Below, one piece after another: positions 9,126 through 17,891 of a stretch of 64,000 nucleotides of DNA; within the stretch, counting starts at the first letter, position 1, and the number at the start of each line of letters is the position of its first letter. The position numbers were made by a program, and so were the translations under genes. Below the pieces are notes generated by a model. That model was not told where the DNA came from, did no database searches, and saw only the letters and a program-made list of their open reading frames with translations. Source of the DNA: REEB506 sp040381035 (GTDB taxonomy: Bacteria > Pseudomonadota > Alphaproteobacteria > Caulobacterales > Aquidulcibacteraceae). The DNA is taken from NCBI GenBank assembly GCA_040381035.1, contig JBEIHY010000004.1, forward strand, positions 9,273 to 73,272, written 5' to 3'.

Positions 9126-9491
9126 TCAGATCAAACCGGCTTCGGTGAATTTCGACTGGATGATGTCGCCGTCGAACGGCTTCATGATGTATTCGTTGGC
9201 GCCGGCATTGATTGCCTCGCTGATATGGTCCATGTCGTTTTCTGTCGTGCAGAACACCACAATTGGGCGCTCGCCGCCGGGATCGCGACGCAACTGGCGC
9301 AGAAAATCAATGCCGCTCATCACCGGCATGCTCCAGTCGAGCAGGATCGCATCCGGCATTTTGCGCCGGCAGCTGTTGAGCGCTTCCAAGCCGTCGGCGG
9401 CTTCGTCAATCTGGAAGTTCAGATCCTCAAGGATGCGGCGCGCGACTTTGCGGATCACGCGGCTGTCGTCGACAACAAGGCAGCTTTTCAT
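9126..9491 (-). CDS. cheY: Chemotaxis response regulator CheY
   Basis: Single-domain receiver of 121 residues: acidic pair D8/D9 (VVDDS), phospho-acceptor D52 (ILLDWSMPVMSG), conserved Thr in CTTEN and K104 in IMKPF. It is expected to carry the CheA signal to the flagellar switch (FliG/FliM/FliN); fliG and fliN are elsewhere in this window. It sits between cheW (15 bp upstream) and cheB. An alternative would be a phosphate-sink CheY paralogue, which cannot be excluded because other cheY copies may exist in the genome. Confidence 0.93.
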   Translation of the reverse strand: MKSCLVVDDSRVIRKVARRILEDLNFQIDEAADGLEALNSCRRKMPDAILLDWSMPVMSGIDFLRQLRRDPGGERPIVVFCTTENDMDHISEAINAGANEYIMKPFDGDIIQSKFTEAGLI

Positions 9492-9506
9492 CGGTTTTCT
9501 CCTTGA

Positions 9507-9986
9507 TCAGGCGGCTTGCGTCATGCCAGGCGCATCCAACATTCTGGGAATATCAAGTGCGACGAGCAGGGAATCCTTCAAGCGGAACACCCCGATGGCG
9601 ACATCGCGCCAGGTTTCATCGAGGTTGCCCGGCGTCGGTTCAAACTGATCGTCCGCCAGGCGCAAAACCTCGCCGACAGCGTCGATCACCAGGCCATAGA
9701 ATTCGCCGTCGCGTTCAATGCCGATGGCCATGGGCGCTTGCGTGCGCGCACTGCCGTCGCACAAGCCAAGCCGCTTGCGCCCGTCGATCAGGGTGACAAT
9801 GCGGCCGCGCAGATTGATCAGCCCGGCAATGTCGGGCCGCGCCAACGGCACGGGCGTCAGACTGTGCAGCGAAAACACATCGTGCAGGTCTTTCACTTCA
9901 GCGCCGAACAAGCGATCGCCGATGTGAAAGGTGACATATTCGCGGCCCGCATCCAGGCCGCGCGCGTCGCCGGTAAGCGCGCTCAT
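9507..9986 (-). CDS. cheW: Chemotaxis coupling protein CheW
   Basis: 159-residue CheW-like SH3-type protein that links chemoreceptors to CheA. The body shows YVTFHIGDRLFGAEVKDLHDVFSLHSLTPVPLARPDIAGLINLRGRIV, a typical CheW core with the conserved INLRG. The ATG overlaps the cheA stop (ATGA), so it is translationally coupled to cheA. Confidence 0.95.
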   Translation of the reverse strand: MSALTGDARGLDAGREYVTFHIGDRLFGAEVKDLHDVFSLHSLTPVPLARPDIAGLINLRGRIVTLIDGRKRLGLCDGSARTQAPMAIGIERDGEFYGLVIDAVGEVLRLADDQFEPTPGNLDETWRDVAIGVFRLKDSLLVALDIPRMLDAPGMTQAA

Positions 9987-12661
9987 GCCGCTTCCTCATT
10001 CTGTCCATCGCGCCGCTGGCGGACCGCGTAGTCGAGTGCAGCAAGCACTTGGGCGCGATCGGTCTTGCGCACGCAATCGCTGAACTGCGCCGCCTGGGTG
10101 TGGCGCCCGCTCAGCGCGATGCAGGGCGGCGCTTGCCAACTTGGATCAGAGGCGATCTGACGCGCCAGCGCAGCGGCGGCGTGCGGATCGGCGTCGATAT
10201 CCGCCAGAACGGCGTCGAACTGTCCGGCTTCGTCTTTGAGGGCGGCGGCCTGCTTGGCGCCAGGCGCCGTCGCCACCTCATAGCCAGCGGCGACAATCAG
10301 CGGTCTCAAAAGGTTGCGCGTGAATTCGCTGCCTTCAATCAGCAGCACACGGCCTTTGGGCGCGCGGGCGCGCCGGCCGTCATGCCAATCGGCTTGCGCG
10401 ATTTCCAGATAATGGCCGATGTCCATCAATTCGGTAGCGCGGCCGCGGATCACGGCGGCGCCGAGCACGCCAGGCCGATCAGCGGTGAGATCAAGCGCCA
10501 CGCGCTCATGCACGATGTCGAGGATTTCATCGACAGCAAGCCCAAATGGGCTTTCGCCATGGGTGAAAACCAGAAGCGGCTGGCAGCCCTGGGTCTTGAA
10601 CGCATAATCGCCGGCGGCGTGAATCACCGGCATCAATGCCCCGCGATATTGCAGCACCGCACGGCCATCGGCGCGCTCGATGGTTTCCACCGGCAAGTCT
10701 TCCAGGCGGGTGACCAGCATCAAGGGCGCAGCCTTCACGGCATCGCCGCCGGCGCGGAACAGGATCAGGCTTTGTTCGCCTTCATGCGCGCCGCTTGTGA
10801 CGGTGATGGCGTCCTGGGCCTTCTGGGCGGTCTCGCGTGCCCGGCCCAGCGCGTCAGCCAAGCCATTGGGATCAAGGATCACCACCACAGAGCCGTCGCC
10901 AAGAATCGTGGCGCCGGACAGCATCGGCACGCCGCGCAGCATCGACGCCAGCGGCTTGACGACAATTTCTTCGGTGTCGTGCACTTCATCAACGACCACG
11001 CCGAACCGCGTGGCGCCGACCTGCATGACCGCCACATAGCGGGCCATTGCCGCTTTCTCGCCAGGCGCAGCGATCCGCAGCGTTTCGCCAAGATCAACCA
11101 CGGGCAATAGCTGTTCGCGCAGGCGCAGTACCGGCGTGCGATTGATCTGGTCGATCTTGTATTCTGAACCGGCGCCGACGCGGACCAACTCCACCACCGA
11201 CGTTTGCGGCGCGGCAAACCTTTGGCCGTTCACGCCAAGGATGAGCGCCGAAACGATCGCCAGAGTCAGCGGAATTTTGATCCGGAAGGTCGTACCTTGC
11301 CCGAACACGGATGAAAGCTCGATCGAGCCGCCAATCAGTTCGATATTGGTCTTCACCACATCCATGCCGACGCCCCGGCCAGACAGATTGGTGACGGCCG
11401 CCGCAGTGGAAAATCCCGGCGCAAAAATGAATTTCTGCACTTCGGCGTCGCTCAAAACCGCAGCTTCGGCGGTGCTGACAAGACCCTTGTCGATCGCCTT
11501 TTGGCGGATGCGCTCGATGTTCAAGCCGGCGCCGTCATCAGCGACGATCATGATGATGTGGCCGCCTTCATGGTGCGCGGCGAGGCGGATTTCGCCAACT
11601 TCCGGCTTTCCTTTGGCCGCGCGCTGATCCGACGCTTCGATGCCGTGATCGGCGGAATTGCGGATCATGTGGGTGAGCGGATCCTTGATCAGCTCCAACA
11701 CCTGGCGATCCAATTCGGTCGCTTCGCCTTCCAGGCGCAGCACGATCTTCTTGCCTGTTTCGCGGCAGATGTCGCGCACAATGCGGGGCAGTCTGCGCCA
11801 TGCCGCGCCAACCGGCTGCATCCGCGTTTTCATCACCCGGTCTTGCAGTTCAGCAGTGATATTGCTTAAGCGCTGCAATGGCGCCTTGAACTCGGATTCG
11901 TTCAGCCCGCGCACCATTTGCAAAAGCTGGTTGCGGGTGAGCACCAGTTCGCTGACGGTGTTCATCAGTTCTTCCAATACATCCACGCTGACGCGGATGG
12001 TTTGGGCGGCGGCCTGGCCGCCTTTGCTGTTATTGTCGGCCTCACCAACCAGCTCCGGCGCGGCGTCAGATTTGATCGGCTTGGGTGGCGGCGGGGCGCC
12101 AACCGGCGCGGGCGCGCCGGGCGCTTCGGTTGCGTTAGCCTGGAAAGCAGCTTCGAGATCGGCGAGGGAAACTTCGCCCGGACGCAGAAAGCGCTGCAGA
12201 TCGCGGTCCCATTTTTCGCCATTGGGGCCAACGGGGTCGGCCTCCAGAGCGGGGGAGGGCGCGGGTGTGGGCGGGGCGGAGCGCTTGCCTTCGGCCGCCG
12301 CTTGCAGGAAAAGAATAATGTCGTTGTCGTCGCCGGGAATTTCGGCGCCATGCGCTTCAAGGCCGACCAGGATTGCCTTGATCCGGTCAATCGATTGCAG
12401 AACGAGAGTGACGGCTTCCGGCGTCACCGCCAGCGCCTTGTCACGGAACCGGCCAAGCAGGGTTTCGCCGGCATGGGCCACGGCTTCCAGCCGCGGCAAT
12501 CCCAAGAAGCCGCAGGTTCCCTTAATCGTGTGAACCAGCCGGAAGATAGTGTTCAGCGTTGCAGTGTCTTCGGGGTCGGCCTCGAAGCGCACAAGCTCGG
12601 TGTCGATAACCTCGAGGTTTTCAGCGGTTTCAGTGAGAAATTCCGCGAGAAGATCGTCCAT
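9983..12661 (-). CDS. cheA: Chemotaxis histidine kinase CheA with extra CheW-like and degenerate receiver domains
   Basis: 892 residues, longer than a standard CheA (about 650). Order: Hpt domain with phospho-His44 (RLVHTIKGTCGFLG), Pro/Ala linker, dimerisation helices with NTVSELVLTRNQLL, HATPase with IRNSADHGIE and GRGVGMDVV, and a CheW-like regulatory domain. After these comes a second region resembling CheW (about 620-765), then a receiver-like domain (771-892). In that receiver the usual acidic pair is reduced (LLIEGSE), while Asp821 (VLADIDADP) and Lys866 are kept. It phosphorylates CheY and CheB. It heads the che genes just downstream of chpT. Confidence 0.95.
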   Translation of the reverse strand: MDDLLAEFLTETAENLEVIDTELVRFEADPEDTATLNTIFRLVHTIKGTCGFLGLPRLEAVAHAGETLLGRFRDKALAVTPEAVTLVLQSIDRIKAILVGLEAHGAEIPGDDNDIILFLQAAAEGKRSAPPTPAPSPALEADPVGPNGEKWDRDLQRFLRPGEVSLADLEAAFQANATEAPGAPAPVGAPPPPKPIKSDAAPELVGEADNNSKGGQAAAQTIRVSVDVLEELMNTVSELVLTRNQLLQMVRGLNESEFKAPLQRLSNITAELQDRVMKTRMQPVGAAWRRLPRIVRDICRETGKKIVLRLEGEATELDRQVLELIKDPLTHMIRNSADHGIEASDQRAAKGKPEVGEIRLAAHHEGGHIIMIVADDGAGLNIERIRQKAIDKGLVSTAEAAVLSDAEVQKFIFAPGFSTAAAVTNLSGRGVGMDVVKTNIELIGGSIELSSVFGQGTTFRIKIPLTLAIVSALILGVNGQRFAAPQTSVVELVRVGAGSEYKIDQINRTPVLRLREQLLPVVDLGETLRIAAPGEKAAMARYVAVMQVGATRFGVVVDEVHDTEEIVVKPLASMLRGVPMLSGATILGDGSVVVILDPNGLADALGRARETAQKAQDAITVTSGAHEGEQSLILFRAGGDAVKAAPLMLVTRLEDLPVETIERADGRAVLQYRGALMPVIHAAGDYAFKTQGCQPLLVFTHGESPFGLAVDEILDIVHERVALDLTADRPGVLGAAVIRGRATELMDIGHYLEIAQADWHDGRRARAPKGRVLLIEGSEFTRNLLRPLIVAAGYEVATAPGAKQAAALKDEAGQFDAVLADIDADPHAAAALARQIASDPSWQAPPCIALSGRHTQAAQFSDCVRKTDRAQVLAALDYAVRQRRDGQNEEAA

Positions 12662-12752
12662 GAGACCAGGCCTGCCGCCGCTGCGCGGGAAAAAGCCCAG
12701 CGAACTACCAACAGTCGTGGCTGCGTCGGGTAAAGACTTTCTAAAGCCGGCG

Positions 12753-13412
12753 CTAATTGATCTGGATCGAGGCCGCGCGCAACACGAAGCCTAACCGCTC
12801 CGGCGTTTGCTTTTCGGCTGTTTGCCGGATGAGCACATTGATGCCCGCCTGTCGGGCAAGCAGGCCGGTCATGGCGGCTTGAATGTTATAGGGCTGGAAA
12901 CCGTCTTCGGGTGTCCCGCCCGTGAGGCAGGCTGCCACGTCCGATTTAAGAATGGCGCGCGGCCCTTCGACTTGGATGTGAAGCTCGCCTTCATTTCCCT
13001 GTTGGCCGGTCTCGATCGTGACCTTGCCGCCCCGCGGCAGACACTCGCCGGCGATCAGCATGACATTCAGCGCCACCCGAAGGACGGCATTGGGCATGGA
13101 GACCGTGCGGGGCGTCCAGACCAATTCGGGCTTGAGCGCGGTGAACAGCCGCTCGGCGGTGTCGCGCACGTCTTCCAGATGGGCATCGCCCTCGCTGGGC
13201 AGACCGCCGGCCAGAGCCGAGCGGAAGAATTGCATCTTGGCATAAGCTTTTGTGACGCTCTGTTCGAGCAGGCCAAGCGCTTCGGCATTGCGCCCGGCGG
13301 TGTCGGATTCCTTGAGCATCTCGATGCCTTGCAGCATCACGCCCATCGGCCCCATGACGTCATGGCAGAGCTTCGACGCCACCAGCGTCGCCAGACGTGA
13401 CCCTTCCAACAT
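12753..13412 (-). CDS. chpT: Histidine phosphotransferase ChpT
   Basis: In Caulobacter, ChpT relays phosphate from the hybrid kinase CckA to the regulators CtrA and CpdR. 219 residues. The diagnostic LASKLCHDVMGP motif appears here as LVASKLCHDVMGPMGVMLQG with the phospho-accepting His17, followed by a degenerate Bergerat-like C-terminal domain without ATP-binding boxes. It lies 91 bp upstream of cheA on the same strand, an arrangement that links cell-cycle and chemotaxis phosphorelays. Two GANTC sites (13423-13427, 13454-13458) lie in its upstream region. ctrA is 6 kb away in the same window. Confidence 0.92.
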   Translation of the reverse strand: MLEGSRLATLVASKLCHDVMGPMGVMLQGIEMLKESDTAGRNAEALGLLEQSVTKAYAKMQFFRSALAGGLPSEGDAHLEDVRDTAERLFTALKPELVWTPRTVSMPNAVLRVALNVMLIAGECLPRGGKVTIETGQQGNEGELHIQVEGPRAILKSDVAACLTGGTPEDGFQPYNIQAAMTGLLARQAGINVLIRQTAEKQTPERLGFVLRAASIQIN

Positions 13413-13488
13413 CGGCTTCTCCGAATCAGAGCCTAGAACCGAACCAGCATAGGCGATTCTTTGGCTCCGAAAGGGTTAAGCTGCAGAC

Positions 13489-13722
13489 TTATTCGTCTAA
13501 CCGTCGGACGCGGTCATCATGGCCGCTGCGCGCGCTATAGAAACTGAGCGCCATCAGCCCGGCGCCGAGCAACACAGACAGCCCCACGCCGGCCGCGATC
13601 GCAATCCAACCGAACAGCGGAATCTCAACATCGATCCGCCGCCAGCCGTCCCACAGGCCCCAGCCGACAAAGCCGAGCAGGCCAAACATCACGGCCGCCA
13701 GAGCCAGGGTGGAAAGTTTCAC
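13489..13722 (-). CDS. Small membrane protein coupled to ydbL
   Basis: About 77 residues with two transmembrane helices (LSTLALAAVMFGLLGFVGWGLW and IAIAAGVGLSVLLGAGLMALSF) and a charged C-terminal tail (SARSGHDDRVRRLDE). The GTG at 13722 overlaps the ydbL stop (GTGA), which argues for translational coupling; an upstream ATG would overlap ydbL by more than 100 bp. No family is recognised. By position it is the fourth gene of the ydbH-ynbE-ydbL operon and may be an accessory factor, which is inference only. Confidence 0.7.
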   Translation of the reverse strand: MKLSTLALAAVMFGLLGFVGWGLWDGWRRIDVEIPLFGWIAIAAGVGLSVLLGAGLMALSFYSARSGHDDRVRRLDE

Positions 13723-14114
13723 GGGCAGTAAGAGGGCTTTTGCACCGCGCCGTCGCCGACGCGCTGACGCCAGTCCTGCGCCTCCGTGCGATACCAGTGG
13801 CCCGGCGCAATGCGGCCGCGGGCGATCTGCTCGCATGCCAGCGCGGCCCCCATGGCCTCCACCGTCGCGCCGCGTGAGGTGGCGGTTTCGGTATAAAAGG
13901 CGCGGCGTTTGATGTTGTTTTGCTGCACGCGGGCGCGCAGATCGGCCGAAGCGTGGGCGTCGCGAATGCCGAGATAGCCATCGGCCTGTTCGCCGACCTG
14001 GCCGGCGGCGCGGGCGGCTTCGATGACTGGGTCCGGCGCGGTCTGCGCCAAGGCCGGCGCGGCAAACGCGGCGAGGCTCAAAGCGGCTGCGGCGAGAAGA
14101 GTGCGCATTGTCAT
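13719..14114 (-). CDS. ydbL: YdbL family protein (DUF1318), periplasmic
   Basis: 131 residues with a signal peptide (RTLLAAAALSLAAFAAPALAQ) and a DUF1318-like body (AGQVGEQADGYLGIRDAHASADLRARVQQNN, IKRRAFYTETATSRG, WYRTEAQDWRQ). In E. coli, YdbL assists the YdbH-YnbE intermembrane bridge. ATG 14114 is chosen because of GGAGG five bases upstream; the frame extends further upstream but reads through ynbE. It lies 14 bp after ynbE. Confidence 0.88.
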   Translation of the reverse strand: MTMRTLLAAAALSLAAFAAPALAQTAPDPVIEAARAAGQVGEQADGYLGIRDAHASADLRARVQQNNIKRRAFYTETATSRGATVEAMGAALACEQIARGRIAPGHWYRTEAQDWRQRVGDGAVQKPSYCP

Positions 14115-14128
14115 GGTTTCCTCCAATC

Positions 14129-14311
14129 TCAGAACACGCCCGGCGCGGTCTGGATCAGCTTTTGCGCGTCGCCCTTCAAGGTGATGACGACTTCCTGTTT
14201 GATGTTGACATTGAGATTGATCTCGATCGGCTTGTCGGGTGCGCGCACTTGCACGCAGCCTGTGGCCAACATCCCCGCCGCGGCGGCGGTCAATACAACT
14301 CTTCGCCGCAT
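14129..14311 (-). CDS. ynbE: YnbE-like outer membrane lipoprotein
   Basis: 60 residues. A basic start (MRRRVV) and hydrophobic segment end in the lipobox LATGC, followed by a short beta-prone body (IEINLNVNIKQEVVITLKGDAQKLIQ). This matches the YnbE family, small lipoproteins that pair with the AsmA-like YdbH to bridge inner and outer membranes. ATG 14311 has GGAG upstream and gives a clean lipoprotein signal; the GTG at 14332 is less likely. It lies between ydbH and ydbL as in enterobacteria. Confidence 0.85.
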   Translation of the reverse strand: MRRRVVLTAAAAGMLATGCVQVRAPDKPIEINLNVNIKQEVVITLKGDAQKLIQTAPGVF

Positions 14312-14423
14312 GGATCGGCTCCTTCGTGTCACGCCCGGCCACTATGGGCGGGCGAGGGCGTCTGTCAAACTTGGCCTACCTGTAACGGCTCTGGTCTGAA
14401 CCCGCGCTGAACCCAGTAGCACA

Positions 14424-17400
14424 TTATTGCGGCGGCGGCTTCAAAGGTTGGGCGGCGCGCAACAGATCGAGCGGATTGGATGTGCGCTTGGCGCTTTCGG
14501 CGATCGCGCGGAACGGGGCGGTCACGGATACATTGAACCGGAAGGGGAGGCCGTCCGCGCGCGCCACCCCGCCAAGGCCCGGGGCAATATCGACTGGCGC
14601 CACATTCACGCCGCGAAAGCGCAGCTTGGCCACCACTTCGCTGTCGAGCGGGCCATTGATGTCGATCTCCAACTGGTCATAACGAAAGCCCTGCAGCGCC
14701 TGGAAGGCAATCTGGGCGGCGCCGCTGCCGGCGTCTTTTCCCGCCGCGCCGGTATACTGAATCAGCCCGCCTTTCGGCCCGGCCGCGATCCGCCCGTTCT
14801 CGATCACCGCGCGGTTAGGCGTGATGATCAAGGGGAAGGCGCCTTCAATCGTGCCGCTGGCGGTGAGGTCCTTGAACTTCATCTCTTCGATGAAGGCCGC
14901 CACATCGACGTCTCTGAGGCGCACAGTATAGCGGCTCTCGGGCGCGCCGATTGTCACATCGACCGGCTCCACCGACAATCTGCCCTTTGCGAACGGAAAC
15001 TCCGCGCTCTGCAGCGCCACAATGCCGTTGGGCTTGAGCTGGAAGTCGATTTCGCCATTGCGCACTTCGATGCCGGGATTGAGGCTGGCGACGGTCAGGC
15101 GCTGGCCAGGCGGGGTGGTGAGCAGCGCGAGATCGTCAAATTGCACCCGCCCCGTCACGCCATTGATCGGGCCCAATCCCGCGGTGGCCGCCGCCAGATC
15201 CTTCAACGCCAAAGCGCCATCGACTTGAAATGTCGCAGGCGACCAGCGCGCTTCAAAATCGCCATCGACAGGCCCGCGGACATTTTCCACAACCCCGCGC
15301 GCCAGTTCCGTCAGCTCAAACAGCTCCAGCTTGGACGAGAAGGTCAGATCGCGCACCGTAACCTGCGCCGCACCGACGCCGCTTTGGATATCATGGCGGC
15401 CGGTGAAGCGGGCGAGCTGGGCGCCGTTGGACAAAAGGGTGATCGCGCCCTGTGAGGTAAACGCACCGTCTGCGAGTTCGCCGGCGATGCCGGTAAGGCG
15501 CAACGGATTGAACCGGGGCTTGGCTTGCTTGTCGGTCACGCGCGCGCTGCCATTGGTGATGGTAAACCGCACCGCGTCCCCCGCCGGGACCAACCGCCAA
15601 TCGACGGCGAGTGACTCAATGTGGGCCGGCAGCGAGGGATCGCTGATGACACTCTCCAGCGCTTTGCCGTCGATCTGCCAGCCGGCTGCGCTGAAAGCGG
15701 CGCTGAATGGGGTTGCTGCTGCGTTGACTTCTAAAGTCCGGTCGCCGGCCAGATCCATCGCGAAGCGGAGTTGACGCGCTTGCCCGGCAAGGCTGATCGC
15801 GCCGGTTGTCCCCGATAGCGCGCCAGCCAACGCCCCGATTTCCAATCGCGCCGGCAGGCCGTCATTGGTTGCGCCGCTCAGCCGCAGCGGCGACAGCGTG
15901 ACCCCGCCGCTCATCGCGCCGCTGGGAGCGATGCGGGCAAAGGCGCCGCTGGCGTCGGCCTGCAACACCATTGCGCCGGCGCCAAAACGCAGATTGGCCA
16001 GATCTAGCCCATCGAATTGCACGCGCGTGGCGGTTTCTGCGGGGCCAATCCGAAAGGTCTGGCCAAGCGTGCCAACCAGATCGATCCGCCCGCGCGCATT
16101 GCGCACGCCGCCGCCGGCCAAGGGCCCGGTCATGGCGGCCTCGCCGGTCAGCCGGAACGCCGCGTCTGGGCTTGCCCCATCCAAATAGAACCGGCCGTCG
16201 CGCATGCTGAAGTCGGCGCCCGCGGCGCGCCAATCGGAAAGGCTAAACTGGGCGCTGAATTCGCGCCGATCGGCGCTGAAGGCAAACGGCGCAATTTGCA
16301 CCGCCAGCGTCGGTAAGCCGGCCCCAGACAAGGCCGCCAAACCGCCGCCGCGAAGCGCGCCGCTGGGCAGTTCCAACGACAATAACGGCGCGTCGCGCGC
16401 GGGTTCGGCGGTGAGCTTGGCCCCGTTCTGTGCGGTCGCGGTCAACGGTCCGACAAGGTCGATCCGGCCGCGATCCTTGCGCCAGTTGAAGCGCACGGCG
16501 CTTTGCGCCGTGAAGCCCGTCAGGGCGCGGTTGAGATTTGGCCCCGCTGCGGCCAGAAGCGGCTGCAACGGCGCGCCAGCCAGCTGCGGCACGGAAAGCT
16601 GCATCGGCGGGCCGGTCTTCGGCGGCGTGATCGCCAAGGCGCCGTCGGCGTCTAAGGCGAGGCTGGCGGTCAGCTGAAACGCGCCTGCGCCGGCCAGTGC
16701 GGCGGCGGCTGCGCCGCCTTCCGCGCGATCGGCCGACATGCGCCACGAACCCGCCGCCCGCGCGCTATTGCCGGCGGCGTCCCAATGGAGCGCGAGATCG
16801 CCGCCAGCGACGCCTTCGGTCGTGACCGAGCGCGCTTTGACAGCGCCGCTGCCGTTCCAGACGTCAGGCCGCAATCCAGGGCCAAACCGGCTGATGCGAA
16901 CGCCCCCCTCGCCACTCGCATAGATGATCTGGGCGGCTCCCAAGTCAACGGCGCCAGCCGCAGCGACAAAGCGCAGCTCAGCAGTGCTGAAATCGCGCGG
17001 GGCTTTGCCGGCGCCTTGCACTTGCAGCCCGCGCAGCACAATGCCTTCCAAAGTGACTGTTTCCAATCGGCCCGAAAACGCCAATTGCGCGCCCGCGGCG
17101 GGCGCGGTCAGCGAGCCGGTGAACGCCGCCGGCGCCTCCGCTGCAGCCCCAGGGGCGGTCAAGGCCAGTTCGGCCTTGAAATCAGCGCCGAAGCGGCCAG
17201 CGGCGTTGACCCGCCCATGCGCCAGGCCGGCCGGGGTGGACAGGGCGATCACGCCATCGGCGATTGTGACGTTCAGCGTCGGGAATTTGGTTTGCGACCG
17301 GTCTGGTCCGCTGGCGAGCTTCGCCAAAGCTCCAAAATTGAGGCCGGCCTTATCGATGCTGACGGCAAGACGGGGCTGGGTGAGCGTCACGCTGTCAAGC

Positions 17401-17693
17401 TGCGGCCCCGTGATCGTCCAGCGCCAGCCGACTTGGGCAGAATCAACCGCTAAATCAGGGTCTTGGGCGTCGCCGAGGCGAAGATCGGTCAATGCGGCGC
17501 CGGTCGCGTCCAAGTGCGTAATCCGCCAGTCGCCGGCAATGCCGCGATCGTTCAGAGCCTGGCGCACGACGGCGTCCGCCAGGGGCGCGCGCACCAGCCA
17601 GGCGCCGCCAAGGACCGCCGCCAGGCTGACGCCAGCCACGCCGATCGCGCGGGGCCAGGCGCTAAAACGCTTGGGCGGCTTGGGGTCTTGCAT
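14424..17693 (-). CDS. ydbH: YdbH family intermembrane phospholipid transport protein
   Basis: 1089 residues, AsmA-like. One N-terminal transmembrane helix (AIGVAGVSLAAVLGGAWLVRA) anchors a very long beta-rich periplasmic body with many alternating-hydrophobic repeats. The C-terminal part contains GLIQYTGAAG and FQALQGFRYDQLEIDINGPLDSEVVAKLRFRGVNV, typical of the YdbH/DUF3971-like end. In E. coli it acts with TamB and YhdP in phospholipid movement to the outer membrane. ynbE and ydbL follow directly, which strongly supports the assignment. Confidence 0.88.
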   Translation of the reverse strand: MQDPKPPKRFSAWPRAIGVAGVSLAAVLGGAWLVRAPLADAVVRQALNDRGIAGDWRITHLDATGAALTDLRLGDAQDPDLAVDSAQVGWRWTITGPQLDSVTLTQPRLAVSIDKAGLNFGALAKLASGPDRSQTKFPTLNVTIADGVIALSTPAGLAHGRVNAAGRFGADFKAELALTAPGAAAEAPAAFTGSLTAPAAGAQLAFSGRLETVTLEGIVLRGLQVQGAGKAPRDFSTAELRFVAAAGAVDLGAAQIIYASGEGGVRISRFGPGLRPDVWNGSGAVKARSVTTEGVAGGDLALHWDAAGNSARAAGSWRMSADRAEGGAAAAALAGAGAFQLTASLALDADGALAITPPKTGPPMQLSVPQLAGAPLQPLLAAAGPNLNRALTGFTAQSAVRFNWRKDRGRIDLVGPLTATAQNGAKLTAEPARDAPLLSLELPSGALRGGGLAALSGAGLPTLAVQIAPFAFSADRREFSAQFSLSDWRAAGADFSMRDGRFYLDGASPDAAFRLTGEAAMTGPLAGGGVRNARGRIDLVGTLGQTFRIGPAETATRVQFDGLDLANLRFGAGAMVLQADASGAFARIAPSGAMSGGVTLSPLRLSGATNDGLPARLEIGALAGALSGTTGAISLAGQARQLRFAMDLAGDRTLEVNAAATPFSAAFSAAGWQIDGKALESVISDPSLPAHIESLAVDWRLVPAGDAVRFTITNGSARVTDKQAKPRFNPLRLTGIAGELADGAFTSQGAITLLSNGAQLARFTGRHDIQSGVGAAQVTVRDLTFSSKLELFELTELARGVVENVRGPVDGDFEARWSPATFQVDGALALKDLAAATAGLGPINGVTGRVQFDDLALLTTPPGQRLTVASLNPGIEVRNGEIDFQLKPNGIVALQSAEFPFAKGRLSVEPVDVTIGAPESRYTVRLRDVDVAAFIEEMKFKDLTASGTIEGAFPLIITPNRAVIENGRIAAGPKGGLIQYTGAAGKDAGSGAAQIAFQALQGFRYDQLEIDINGPLDSEVVAKLRFRGVNVAPVDIAPGLGGVARADGLPFRFNVSVTAPFRAIAESAKRTSNPLDLLRAAQPLKPPPQ

Positions 17694-17891
17694 CTTCTAT
17701 CCTCTTGACAGGCCGAACTAAACCGACCTTTAAGGCCGTTCAGACCGGCCTTTGGCGCCAGCTTTGCTGGGCCAGTGCGCGGACACATGTTGCGCTCAGC
17801 GGGCGCTTTTGGGGCCAAATTCGCCAATTGCGTGCGGCCTGAGCCGCCGGGAACGCTTTTCTGTTATCCACCTGTCTCGTCAAGGATTTGA

